Source of the DNA: Leishmania martiniquensis
Lineage: Eukaryota > Euglenozoa > Kinetoplastea > Trypanosomatida > Trypanosomatidae
Reading direction: 5' to 3'
Length of the DNA stretch: 64,000 nucleotides
Assembly (NCBI RefSeq): GCF_017916325.1
Contig: NC_090159.1
Coordinates: forward strand, 91,001 to 155,000
The notes under the pieces were generated by a model. The model was not told the origin of the DNA. It saw only the letters and a list, made by a program, of their open reading frames with translations, and searched no databases. The translations under genes were made by a program, and so were the position numbers. Every line of letters starts with the position of its first letter. The stretch's first letter is position 1. Of the stretch, positions 51,639 to 62,300 are shown piece by piece.

Positions 51639-53633
51639 ATGGAGGCGACGCTCGTTGAACTCAAGAACAGGGGCAACGCGCTATTCGAGTCTGGCAACGC
51701 CATCGGCGCGATAGAGGCATACAAAATAGGTATTCATCTCATCGAGACGGATGCCGGCCAGTTGCAGCATCTCAAGCCAGATGGAGGGCCGGGCTCGTCA
51801 TCGAGGGAATTGATCGAAGTACGGAGACTGCAGGTCCTGCTCTACTCGAATATGTCCAACGCGTACTTGAGCCTGGGCAAGTTTGGCGAGAGCTGGCAAG
51901 CGGCGGCAGCCGCCACCAGACTCGACCCGCACGCGTGGAAGCCGTGGATGCGCTTCATCGAGGCTCGCCGCCGTGGCGGCTTCCCGTTCGACGCCCTGGT
52001 GCACTCATTGCGATACTTGCGGCCACTCCTGCGTGCGGAGCGGGAGCAGAAGCGCATGACGGCGGCGGCGGCGACAGCGACTCTGGGCGGCATTGAAGAT
52101 CCGCTATGTGACGAGTTGGGACTGCTGCGTCTCTCTCCAGATATCGAGCTCGTCGAGTACGCTGGAGGTGTGGCGATGATCAGCCGTCGCCAGTTTCAGC
52201 CAAAGGATGTGCTCTTTGTTGAGAAAAAGTACACGAGGATGAACTTCGAGGAAGGCGGGATGAGCACACAGCCTGGCCTTACGATGCAGTCACTTGTCGA
52301 GTACTTCGCGGAGCGGCTGCGCCCGGAGCAGGCGGCGGGGAGTAAGCGCTGGCTCGACTTCAAGAAGGACTTCACCGGTGCATGGCCCCGCACTGACGAT
52401 GACATCGATCCCGAAACTCGTGACACCATAAGCAGCTATCTTCGCACCCGCTTCCCCGACATTGCCGAGGACGAATTTCGTGAACTACTCAGCACCGCCC
52501 TCATGTGTCGATTCAACTGCTTCCACTCAGGGTTCTTCCGCACCTGCGCCCTGGCGAACCACAGCTGTCACGCCAACATTGCCATGAAGTACAGCAGTGT
52601 GGAGGATGCGGTCAAAATGATCGCCGTTGACCGCATCGAACCCGGTGAACTCATGAACGTGAAGTACCTCAGCGATGCGCACTTCCTACTTGGGGTAGGC
52701 AAACGCCGCGAGCTACTGCGCTCGTGGCTCTTCTGGTGTCAGTGCGATCGTTGTCAGCGCGATAGCCGGGCCGCGGCCATTTCAGAGTTCGTCGAATGCC
52801 CTGCGTGCGGTACGTTCTCGCATTCCGCCCTGATGGGCTTTAATCCTGCCTCTGATCCGTTGCTGCGGGCAAAGGAAGCCTGCCGCGCGTGCAAGGCGGA
52901 CCTGGTGTGGTCACCAGCGCAGCGCGACCTTCTTCAGAACGAACTCATGCACACATTCACAAGTAGCACATCCTATTACACCTCCAATGAGCTCGCTGAG
53001 TGGATGCACAAGCAGCTGGAGAAGACGGAAGCGCTGCGGCTGCACCCGGAGCATTGGGTCTACCGCGCCCTTTTCTATTTCTTCGCGGTGGCCTTGACGG
53101 CAATGGTGGATCGCGTCAGCGCGAGACTGAGCGAGCCGTGTATCTCACAATTTGTCGTTGACGAGGTGAAGCACCTTTTCGGTGCATGCGGCTTGCAAGC
53201 CTACTACCTTCCTCGCTGCGCCGCCGCACGCACGAAAGCCGGCGCGGCGAAGGACATGGCTGGCATGGTCGTGTTTGACGAGGCAGTGTGCACGAGCAGC
53301 GGCAGCGGTGGCGGCTGCGAGTCGCTCAAGAGCCTCCTCATTCTCTGGAGGCTGCTGGTGCCCTTCTACCCGGTGAATGAGATGTGGTCCGTCAACGACG
53401 CCATTTGCAAGCTGGTGCTGCTGCATTTGGTTTACCCTACGCCAGCGGCATGGCTCGTCCCGTCGTTGGCGCTCCAGCTGTTGCAGCGGCACGGCCCCTA
53501 CATCGGAGACGTCCATGGTAGCAAATGGCTCCACAGCTATAGCATGCATCGTACCACCTTCAACAGCAAGGAGCCGCTCCCGCTGGCGAAGCTCAAGAGG
53601 GCGTTCAAGGGGTGCGTGAGGGAGGAGCGCTAA
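51639..53633 (+). CDS. TPR-SET domain protein (SMYD-like methyltransferase), 664 aa
   Basis: N-terminal TPR-type helices (about residues 1-125) begin ELKNRGNALFESGNAIGAIEAY. A split SET domain follows: N-SET around VAMISRRQFQPKDVLFVEKKY (about residue 180) and the catalytic core near 295-345 with the SAM-binding N307-H-S-C310-H-A-N motif, RIEPGELMNVKYL after it, and the post-SET zinc ligands FWCQCDRC. A further CPACGTF...CRACKADL pair continues the Cys-rich post-SET. A helical C-terminal region (about 440-664) resembles the SMYD C-terminal domain. The MYND zinc finger normally inserted in SMYD SET domains is not visible. Probably a protein-lysine methyltransferase; substrate unknown. The start is the first ATG; upstream codons in frame open at a TTG only. 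Confidence 0.88.
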   Translation: MEATLVELKNRGNALFESGNAIGAIEAYKIGIHLIETDAGQLQHLKPDGGPGSSSRELIEVRRLQVLLYSNMSNAYLSLGKFGESWQAAAAATRLDPHAWKPWMRFIEARRRGGFPFDALVHSLRYLRPLLRAEREQKRMTAAAATATLGGIEDPLCDELGLLRLSPDIELVEYAGGVAMISRRQFQPKDVLFVEKKYTRMNFEEGGMSTQPGLTMQSLVEYFAERLRPEQAAGSKRWLDFKKDFTGAWPRTDDDIDPETRDTISSYLRTRFPDIAEDEFRELLSTALMCRFNCFHSGFFRTCALANHSCHANIAMKYSSVEDAVKMIAVDRIEPGELMNVKYLSDAHFLLGVGKRRELLRSWLFWCQCDRCQRDSRAAAISEFVECPACGTFSHSALMGFNPASDPLLRAKEACRACKADLVWSPAQRDLLQNELMHTFTSSTSYYTSNELAEWMHKQLEKTEALRLHPEHWVYRALFYFFAVALTAMVDRVSARLSEPCISQFVVDEVKHLFGACGLQAYYLPRCAAARTKAGAAKDMAGMVVFDEAVCTSSGSGGGCESLKSLLILWRLLVPFYPVNEMWSVNDAICKLVLLHLVYPTPAAWLVPSLALQLLQRHGPYIGDVHGSKWLHSYSMHRTTFNSKEPLPLAKLKRAFKGCVREER

Positions 53634-54266
53634 CCTGTTTCGTTTCACCCGTATCATGCGCGGGCGTACGCAGATATCGGAAGAGAGGACGCTCACGGTG
53701 CTTTGGGGGTGGGGAGGAGGGAGGATTTGCGATGCCGCCCCCTGCTGTTTGGTGCGTCTCCAGCTAACACTCTCTGTACCTCTCTGAGTAATTGTGTATG
53801 CACATGTGTGTGTGTGTGCGTATGTATGTCCGTCTGCGCGCGTCGCTAAAGGCTCAGGAGGGAGCACATACGCACATCTGTGTGCCCGCTCGTGAGGGCT
53901 CTCCTTGCCGCCTTTCTTCATCCTCTCTCACACGGGCAATCGGACTGCCCCTTCCCCCTTCTCCCCTCGCCCTCACACGCACGACTCTTGGCTTTATCCT
54001 CTGGGGTTGACCACTCCACCCTTTCCGGCACCATCCTCATAGGCCCCGCCCCTCTCCGACGTGACACGTCAGCGCAGCTATAAGAGCCGCTTTCATACCT
54101 CTAAGGGCTCTCCTACGTCAAGCAGGCAGGGTTTGGGAGGTGAGGGGACGGCAACAGCGCGGCTGTGTGCGGATAACAGTATCAGAAGGACGCACACCCC
54201 TATCCGCCTAGGGGCACCGCGACCTTTCCTTAGACTCCCGCCTTCGTCGCGTTCTCCTCGTAGATC
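53634..54266. other. Intergenic spacer, 0.6 kb
   Basis: No gene. A GT-rich run (53797-53820) and pyrimidine-rich sequence at 53940-54000 supply likely polyadenylation and splicing signals; I could not choose one AG. Confidence 0.5.
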
Positions 54267-56510
54267 ATGGCCGCCGCCGCCACGGCGCCGTCGCCGCCGC
54301 TGTTGATTTATCTCAACAGTGACGTAGCGATGGAGCGGCCCTACCGCATCTCCCTGCCTGCTAGCGTCGACACCTTGGCGGAGCTCTGCCAGTACCTCAC
54401 AGCCCGCATTCCCCTCAGCTCGGGTGAGGACACCAACGGACGAGGGTATCGGTTCCTCTACTCCGTTACGGGCAAGCCACTTTGGCGGGTGAAGGAGTGT
54501 ATCGACGCAGGTACGATTGTGTTGAGCGTAGGGCCAGGCTTCCTTGCGCGGCGCCTGAAGAGTTTTGCGGCAGGGCCGCTCCCGGCAGCAACCGGTGTCA
54601 TCGACATCACGCCAGACCGATCGGCGGCGCAACCAGGTGCCGAGTCAGGCTCGGCGAGAGAGGGTTCACCGTCCGCTTCACCTCCAATCAAGCAGCCAGT
54701 CGACAGCAGGTATGGCATGTACACTGGCGGTCGCGGCCGCGCCTACGGCGACACCGCCTACTATCCGGCTCGTAACGCTCCGACGGGCGACGGCAGAACC
54801 TCCGCTACCAGCCTTCGCCTTAATGGCGTGGCCAGCGAGCAGGGCAGTGGAGATGTCGCCGGGCCATCAGGCCCGGCTGCGCGTCACCCTTCCCACACGG
54901 AGGAAAAAGAGCGCCTCTTCAGCATCACGCTGAGCACGGCGATGCGCGGTCTCGGGTCCTCTGGGGGAGGGCCGATGCCGCAGCCGATGCCCCATAGCAT
55001 TGTAACGCCCCCTGCCGCAGAGGGCATCCCCGTGGCATCCCTCTTCGCATCCTTGGCGGCCGGTTCGGCACCGGTGCCGGCGGCGACGTGCGGTGCATCG
55101 ACGGACAGCGGGGGCCTCGGCGGCTCGGTGTCCTATGCACAGCATGCAAGCACCGCTTTGACGAGTGCGGCAACGATGCCGCGCGGCACGGTACAGATAG
55201 GGCACGAGACGTTTTCGCTGCCGCCGCGCCCAGCCTTTGCGAAGGCGTCCTCTCTCACCAGTGCTCTCTCCACCGCGCCGCCACATCAACCTCTCTCCGT
55301 TGAACTCATCTCCAGCAGTCTCCAGTATCTCCTCGTGCGCAAGTGGGCCGCCTATCAGCGGTTGCACAGCATCACCTCCACCGACCTTGTTGCTGGCGAG
55401 GCCCTCTCTCGCCTGTTCAACGCGCTCACCTCGAAGGCCGCAGAAAACGGCGGCGCGCCGTGTCGCGTGCTGGTGAGCGGGCCACCCCGCAGTGGTGTCT
55501 CCACCACAGCCTCGTTTCTGCTCCTTCATTGCCTACAGACGCTGCAGTTCCAACCGCAGCGCCCGTTTTACAATGTGCTGCTCGTTGTCCTCGACTTCCG
55601 TCTGCTCTTCGGGGATGCGTCAGCGGCAGCAACGACGCCGCCGCGGCTGCTGGTGGACCTTGGTGCACTCTACCAGCTCATTGTACGGAGTGTGATGGAT
55701 GCAGTGGTCGTGCAGCGGCCAGCACTACGGGAGGCGGGGCCGCTTCTGGCACAACTGTGGGACTTGGTGATCAAGTCGAACGGGGTGTCTCCCGCGCCAC
55801 CGAACTTCTCCACGTTCCCTCAGGCCGCGGCGTTCGTGGGCACCGACGTACTCTCGAGCTGGACAAAACTTGCCCAGCACATTTACCCGATTCTTCACGC
55901 GGCGTGCCGGACGCCCGATGTACCCGAGCTGCGGGCCGCCGCGGTGGATCTCATTTTCTACGCCATCCCCGCCGAGCTTGCCTCCTCGCTGAGGTTCTCC
56001 GGCATTTTGTACGCCCTGGACGGGCTAGAGCAGCTAGCAAGTAGCTATGCGCATCGTGTGACTCGGCCCACCGGTGACCTTGGGTCGCTTCTAAAGGCCG
56101 TCACGGCAGACCCTTGTACCCACCTTATCGTTTCGTGGCCGCCGACGATCGCACCGCAGATAATGTACCTGCCAGGTCTTACCGCGCATGTGTCTACCAT
56201 CGGTCTCGTGAATCGTCCCGCGCTAAACGCGACACAGTATCCTCAGGTGCTTCGCTGTCGCGACAAGGAGTACCCACTGGAGGTCTTCCTTGGCTGCCCT
56301 GGCTATCTGTCCATCTTGTCAGCCATATCGCGGCCGTTCCGCAAGACGCTGTCGATCCCCACGACTGCCTTCTCAGCGTACTATCAGCAGAGCTACGAAA
56401 GGGGCGGCGGTGGCGCGGCTGAGGGGTACGCGCTCCGCCTCGACATGCCTGCTGCCGCCCATGCGCTGGAAGAGCTTCTGCAGTTTGTCCAGACACTGCC
56501 CCTGCGCTGA
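54267..56510 (+). CDS. Doublecortin-domain protein with degenerate P-loop region, 747 aa
   Basis: Residues about 8-92 look like a DCX domain: LLIYLNSD, then a basic/hydrophobic strand (PYRISLPASVDTLAELCQYL), then a Gly-rich turn, YRFLYSVTGKPLWRVKECI, and DAGTIVLSVGPGF. DCX domains bind microtubules. A disordered Ser/Gly/Pro linker (about 100-345) follows. The C-terminal half resembles an AAA/STAND NTPase in layout: strand plus GPPRSGVST at 405-413, a hydrophobic strand LLVVLDFRLLFGD, and a Walker-B-like GILYALDGLEQ at 579-589. However, the Walker A lysine is replaced (GPPRSGVS), so nucleotide binding is doubtful. Expected in the cytoskeleton or flagellum; role unknown. The ATG at 54267 is the first in frame and fits the DCX start. 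Confidence 0.78.
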   Translation: MAAAATAPSPPLLIYLNSDVAMERPYRISLPASVDTLAELCQYLTARIPLSSGEDTNGRGYRFLYSVTGKPLWRVKECIDAGTIVLSVGPGFLARRLKSFAAGPLPAATGVIDITPDRSAAQPGAESGSAREGSPSASPPIKQPVDSRYGMYTGGRGRAYGDTAYYPARNAPTGDGRTSATSLRLNGVASEQGSGDVAGPSGPAARHPSHTEEKERLFSITLSTAMRGLGSSGGGPMPQPMPHSIVTPPAAEGIPVASLFASLAAGSAPVPAATCGASTDSGGLGGSVSYAQHASTALTSAATMPRGTVQIGHETFSLPPRPAFAKASSLTSALSTAPPHQPLSVELISSSLQYLLVRKWAAYQRLHSITSTDLVAGEALSRLFNALTSKAAENGGAPCRVLVSGPPRSGVSTTASFLLLHCLQTLQFQPQRPFYNVLLVVLDFRLLFGDASAAATTPPRLLVDLGALYQLIVRSVMDAVVVQRPALREAGPLLAQLWDLVIKSNGVSPAPPNFSTFPQAAAFVGTDVLSSWTKLAQHIYPILHAACRTPDVPELRAAAVDLIFYAIPAELASSLRFSGILYALDGLEQLASSYAHRVTRPTGDLGSLLKAVTADPCTHLIVSWPPTIAPQIMYLPGLTAHVSTIGLVNRPALNATQYPQVLRCRDKEYPLEVFLGCPGYLSILSAISRPFRKTLSIPTTAFSAYYQQSYERGGGGAAEGYALRLDMPAAAHALEELLQFVQTLPLR

Positions 56511-56730
56511 TCGTCACTGAGGGTCTCTTGCACTCCTTCCTGCGAGCGTTTCGGATCACATGAAAGAGGATTAGGGGGAGGGGAGGGGCACAATGACGGT
56601 GGAGGGCCACCACCACCACCACCCTCCCTCCTCCTCCGTTCTGTTTCCCGCTCGCTCGCCCAGACGCCCATCAGCCCAACAGCGCAGCCTGTGATGCGGC
56701 TTGGTGTATCGCCCTTTTAGACTTCCTCTA

Positions 56731-56770
56731 CTCACGGAATGTAACTCTCACTCACGGAATGTAACCCTCA
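56731..56770. repeat. 20-bp tandem repeat, two copies
   Basis: CTCACGGAATGTAACTCTCA at 56731-56750 is repeated at 56751-56770 with one change (CCTCA), followed by a partial third unit CTCACG. Confidence 0.9.
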
Positions 56771-57111
56771 CTCACGCCGATTCTTTCTCTCTGTTCATCA
56801 TCGGTGCCTCTACGTAGGCCGGCGGTGCAGTCCGCCCGTGCCCCATGATTCGCCCCTCCCCCCCCCAGCCCCTCAGCCGACCTCACCGCCTACACCCCCA
56901 TCTCCTCCTTGCCTCTCTCTGTCTCTCTTTGTATCGCATTCCCATCCCTCACCGTGCGCTGCAACGCCGCCACTGTCGACGCTCTCCTGCCAAAGTGTGT
57001 TCGACAAAGTGACAGGGCGAAAAACGCGCGTGGAAGATCCATTAGTGTGTCTATTCCAATTCCTCTCTCGCCTGTCATCGTCCGCTGCGGAGGTTGTCTG
57101 TCCTTCACTCT

Positions 57112-57150
57112 CTCGCCTTTCTTCCCTCTTTCTTGCTGCCCCACCAACAG
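57112..57150 (+). promoter_or_regulatory. Predicted trans-splice acceptor for UCH37 gene
   Basis: CTCGCCTTTCTTCCCTCTTT and following pyrimidines, then CCAACAG with AG at 57149-57150, 159 nt before the ATG at 57310. Confidence 0.55.
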
Positions 57151-57309
57151 ATACGCACACCTCACACGTAACGCTTCCGGTCCCCCTCTCTGTGCCTCGG
57201 CGCCAAGCCACTCGTCTCCGCTGCCGCACACACAAGGGAAGAGAGGGAGTGAGAGAGAGGTGTCCTGGTAAGAAGAAATATACACCGCCAACTAACGAGA
57301 CAGGTGAAG

Positions 57310-58233
57310 ATGCCCACTGATGAGAGCCGTTGGTGCCTCATCGAGAGCGATCCGGCGGTCTTCCGGGAGATCATCCAGACCGTCGGCGTCAAGGGGGTGT
57401 CCGTGGAGGACCTTATCATGCTCGACTCCTCGATGCTAGAGCAGTACGAGCACGTCTACAGCCTTGTGCTGCTGTTCAAGTGGCAGTCGTCGGAGCAGGC
57501 ATCGCCTCTCGGCACTGTCGTGAAAGACGCGCCGGTGTTCTTTGCCAAGCAGGTGATCCACAACGCCTGCGCCACGCTTGCCATCATGAACACGCTCTGC
57601 AACTACCCAGAGCAGGTGGAGCTCGGGGCCCAAGTGCAGAACTACCTGAACTTTTGCCAGGACCTCGATTCTGAGATGCGTGGCTCGCTTCTGGACAGCT
57701 TTGATGAGCTGCGCGAGGCGCACAACTCCTTCGCGCCTCGCACGGCGTTTGAGAACGACGGCCCGGCCCAGAAAGACGCGGACACGTATCACTTCGTCTC
57801 CTTTGTGTACCTTCATGGGCACATTTGGGAGCTCGATGGGCTACAGGACGGCCCGCTTCAGTGCCGCGAGGCGACCGACGCAAACTATCGAGAGGCGCTC
57901 GTGGAGGTGGTGCAGCGGCGGATCGACGACATCGCGGCGAAAGATACGGCCGGCGCTGCACAGGGCATCTCCTTTTCGCTCATGGCCATTGTTGACGACC
58001 CGATTGCGGTGCTGGAGAAGAAGATTGCCGTCCTCAGGGCTGAGGAGAAGTCGGCAGCGGCGCTGGAGGAAGAGCTCGCCGAGTTGCGGTCGCTGCGCAA
58101 GAAAGACATGGAAGCGAACGTGCGTCGTCGTCATGACTACAATGCTATGATCGTGACGCTGCTGAAGTCACTGGCGGAGCGCGGTAAGCTAGAGAAGATC
58201 GTTGCGGAGGTGCAGGCGAAGGCCACTAAATAG
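57310..58233 (+). CDS. UCHL5: Ubiquitin C-terminal hydrolase, UCH37/UCHL5 type (peptidase C12), 307 aa
   Basis: Cysteine protease removing ubiquitin; UCH37 orthologues work on the 19S proteasome lid through RPN13. The catalytic set is complete: Q81 and C87 in KQVIHNACATLA, H161 in YHFVSFVYLHG and D176 in WELDGLQDGP. This is close to human UCHL5 Q82, C88, H164 and D179. The N-terminus (RWCLIESDPAVFREII) matches the family. After the catalytic domain comes a coiled-coil segment (about 235-265) and a C-terminal ULD-like end (RRRHDYNAMIVTLLKSLAERGKL), which sets it apart from the short UCHL1/L3 enzymes. The ATG at 57310 is used; an in-frame GTG two codons earlier is not needed. The human C-terminal KEKE-like tail is shortened. 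Confidence 0.95.
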   Translation: MPTDESRWCLIESDPAVFREIIQTVGVKGVSVEDLIMLDSSMLEQYEHVYSLVLLFKWQSSEQASPLGTVVKDAPVFFAKQVIHNACATLAIMNTLCNYPEQVELGAQVQNYLNFCQDLDSEMRGSLLDSFDELREAHNSFAPRTAFENDGPAQKDADTYHFVSFVYLHGHIWELDGLQDGPLQCREATDANYREALVEVVQRRIDDIAAKDTAGAAQGISFSLMAIVDDPIAVLEKKIAVLRAEEKSAAALEEELAELRSLRKKDMEANVRRRHDYNAMIVTLLKSLAERGKLEKIVAEVQAKATK

Positions 58234-59321
58234 AACGATGCCAGAAGGAACGGAGGGAGCTCTGGCCGCTTGCGCCGGCACAGTGGTCGTGCGTGACCGT
58301 GAAAGGACGAACGCGCCTTCTGTTTTTGTGGTCTCTGCTTCTCTCCCTCTGCCGTCATCCGCTCTCACGTGCTGTTCCTGTCCCGCCCCGCCGCACTCCC
58401 TCACTCAACCTTGGGTGGGCCAGCCCGTGCGCGACTGCGTGTGTCTCTGTGCTCTGTCTTGCGCATGCGAGTGTGATGGCCTACGCTTATTCCCCTTGCC
58501 AATCTCTGCTCACGAGTGTGTGTGTGCATGTATTTCTCTCAGAGCATTGACCTCTTCGTTCGCTCACCCCCCCCCTCTCCCCTAACTGTGCACCAAAAGA
58601 TGGCACCAGCGCGTGCCGCAACAAGAAAGAGGGCGGTACGGTGCTGAATGGCGGCGCTATCGGAGAGGATGGAGACTGTGGTCCCCAAGCGGGCCTGCTT
58701 GGTCTCCTCCACAGCACTCCTATCAACCTCCCTCCCCTCTCCTCCCCGGAGGGCACCCATGGCTGCCAGCCTGTGTGGTACCCAACGCGCGCCGAAAGGG
58801 CGACGACTCATGCATATGCATACAGAGCCCCATCTGCGTTCTGCAGGCGGGTGCGGGGCGCATGCAGCGCCGACGATGCCGCCCCTCTCCTACGAGTCTT
58901 TGGTCTTCCTTTGTGATGGATTCGACTTCCATACGTCGGCAGCGAGGCCACTCTCGCCGATCGACTCGGCACCACCATCGCTCTCCCCCTTCCTTCCTGC
59001 TCCTGCCTCCATTCTCTGCCCCTCGGTGCGCTTCTTGTTGCGTGCACACACGTGCGTGGGCATGCGAGCTCCTACAACTTTGTCCGGCAGCGCTCCCACC
59101 CACCCGCCGACTTGTGCCTCCCTGCTAGCTTGACCTCACCCACGCATGCAGACGCTTTCGCGTATCTCCTCTTCTCTCCTCCCCTCCTCCCCCCTCCGCG
59201 CTTCTCTTGGGCAAAGACAGGGAGGACCGGAAAGCCCCGCGGCACAGAGAGAGGCGCTGCTTCTTTCTTAAGTTACGTGCCCTCCTCCCCACACTGTCAT
59301 GTAAGCCATCTCAGCGCTTCC
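58234..59321. other. Intergenic spacer, 1.1 kb
   Basis: No supported gene. Short open frames on both strands are low-complexity. Pyrimidine-rich sequence at 58560-58590 and 59160-59205 precedes the last gene. Confidence 0.5.
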
Positions 59322-62300
59322 ATGCGAAGATTGCCGGCGCTCGTCACCACTTCCCCTCTCCTCTTGCTCTCGCTCCTCCTCCCCCCCGTCGTCTTCACTG
59401 TGTCGCGCGCGTATGGAGGTTCACGCACGACGTCGCCGTGCAATGAGCTGACCATGGCAGTCGCTTCGTCGGCGCCGTTGGACACACAGAGCGCCTCAAC
59501 CTCCTTTGCGGTGAAGAGTGAGCTGTCGCTTGCGCAGCACGACCTTCAGCTGCTGCGGTCCTCGCGGCACAGCAATCCCACACATTCGACGGTGCCAGTC
59601 TCCCCGAAAACGCGGCACGTGTCGGCGCCTTCACGGTCGAGGCCCGCATCGCTGCCTCCCCTCGCCTCGAAGAGGCCGGCGGCATCTTCTTCGGTTTACC
59701 TAAAACCACAGCCGATGGTGCCTCCGGTCGCATCAGCGCCATTGTTGTGGTGCCCGCCACCGCCTCGAATGCGACCTGAGTGTATGGTGCTGCCGGCTCT
59801 TCTCCAGCGTTCACGGTGGCACAATGTGGTTCATGAGCGGTATAGGACGAGCGTATCCGGGTACGTAGATGCTTGTGCTCGGGTTCTACGGAATATCTGC
59901 AGCGTGTGGAAAGTGTGCACGGCACACTGTCGGTGCTGCGAGGAGGATGCTCAAGCACCTCCAGGTGGTCAGGGCGGAGAGGATGGGGACGGTGGCTTTT
60001 CAGAACGCGTCGACGCACTGCTGCGACACGCGCACGCGGATGCGCTTCTCGTGCTTTTAGAACAGGTGACCGGTACCCACGACGGCGGTTGCGACTCCGA
60101 CAATGGTGTCACGCCGTTCAGCGGCGAGCTCATCCTGTATTTGGTCGGCGCACTGACCCGGCGGCCGGTGGAGCTGAGTGGAAAGCATATGGCTCACCTG
60201 AGTAATATTCTGCTGAGCTGCCCGTACCTACTCGCTGCTGCCCACTCTACACAAGACCGCCCCGCACAGACGCTCGTTGCGGCGGTGCAGCAGGGCGTGT
60301 GGCACGCCTTCACGTTCTTGTGCTACGCAACACGTGGGAGCCTGCGCAGGCGGCAAAACTTGGACTGCCTCGAGGCACTGCTGTGCGGCGTGTACATGCG
60401 AGCCCACAAAGCCCCCGCAACCGCACTGCACGCGCCCAAGGATGGTCACGCGTCGCGCCTCGCCTCTTCGACCCTGGAAAGCTCCCTTGATGCTGTGAAG
60501 ACCGGGCAGCACCTCCAGCATAGCTCTTCACTTCCCTCGCTTGGCCTCACGGCGAAGGTGCGGCAGGGTGCGCTATGCCATCTGGTGCATCGCTGTTTGA
60601 TGAGCGGCGCTTTGGCGAACCTCGGCGCTGCAGAGGTGACCGCGGAGGAAAGGGCTCGCCTTCTCCTCGCCTGGGTACTTCTGCTGGCTCGCGAGGACAT
60701 GGGCCCTGTCTTGCGTGCGGCAGTCGTTCATCGACTACGCCGAAGCCCCGGGATGTCGGAGGGCAGCCCGCACGCGGTTACTTTGCCAGCGTGTGTCGAC
60801 TCGTGGCGACGGCTGGCCCTTCGTGTCGAGGAAAAGGCGCCCCCCCGCAAGGCGGATGGGCAGCGTACCGCTGTGCTGGCTAACAGTTCTGAGGTCTTTC
60901 GCTGCATCGACCACACTTCCAAGAAGACAAGCGGGTGGGCGGTTCCGTCTGCTGATCGTCACCTGCTCGCAACGCTCCATCAGCGAAGCTCGACGCAGAA
61001 GCGTGCTTCCTTGTGGCTGTGCAGTGCGGCGGAGCATGAAGTCTCAGGGAAGGCAGTGGCCGTGCGGGCACTTACAGGGGACACGGCGACGCAGCGTGCG
61101 CTGGGTAGCGCAGCCGCTGTATTGCACACATATCTTCGCCTCCGGTGGGGACCGCTAAGCATCAGTGAGGGGAATCAGCCTGTACGCGACGGTGGAATGT
61201 GGAGGTCGGGCACCGTACATACAGCGTCGTCTCTAAAGAAAGCCCGCGCGTCCATTGCCGAGTGTGCACTGGCGGAGGAATGCGAGGCGGTGGTAAAGGC
61301 CGCCGAAGATCTGCCTCAGCACGGGCAGTGCCTGGCAGAGGTCCTCTGTATGCGCCTCATGCGATGCTTGCGTCACTGGAAAGGGACATCTCCGGACAGC
61401 ATGACATCGACAATCGCCCCTAATGGCGTCGCTCCAACATCCACAACGATTGCCTTTGCCTCGCAGCAGCGCCGCATTCTCGCCGCGCTGCAAAAATTGC
61501 TGGCGCACACGCGCGCTGAGGTGGTCATGGCGGCGTTGCTCGAACTGCAGGGCGATGCACACCCCGGAGCGAGTACGAGCAGAAGCGCGAAAGTCGAGGA
61601 GCATCGAGAGCCCTCTCGCATCGGGCGATTGAATGCGCAGATGTGGCCGTCCATGCCGCAGCGCGCTTGCTGGCCGCTTATCAGCACCATATGCCGGCAC
61701 GCAGATGATGCCCTGAGGGCGGTGCATGAGTGGATGTACTATCGGGAAATGAGGGCGACACCCCTCGCACTGGAGGCCGTCCAGTGGCTGCGCGAGTGGT
61801 TGATGACGCTGCCAGGCCCGCAGCACTCCTCTCAGCTAGTGAGAGTGGTGCGTGAGTGGGTCGAGATGGAGACGATGAAGCTTAGCGGCACTTCTCCTCT
61901 CACGCAAGCATGTCGTAACGCCTGGGCCGACGTGGTGCGGACGGCACTCGAGCAGCATACTGCGCAAGCACTGTTGGCTGTGCTGGACGGACAATGTACT
62001 GCTATCGTGCCAATAGCCGCTGAATCTTGTCCACCTTGCGGTGAGGAGCTGCACCACATTTATGGTGCCATGTCCGGCCCTTCCTCAGCTCAGTTGCGAC
62101 GGCTCCAGTGGATCGCAGAGGTCAACAGCAGCGCAGCGCGAGAATGGCGCTGGAATACTGGTATCGCGTCTCCGTCGGGGGAACGCACAACTGCGAACCT
62201 ATCCGAAAGCCTGCTGCACCCCACCTCGGCGGCTCCCGCCTCACTGCTCTTGGTTGAAGCGACGGAAGCGGACCTCACTGGCACGGCGCATGATGCGGCG

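Larger units (their letters stand above)
56511..57309. other. Intergenic spacer, 0.8 kb
   Basis: No gene. Contains a CCA-repeat (about 56608-56625), a 20-bp tandem duplication (56731-56770) and the UCH37 splice signals. Confidence 0.55.
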
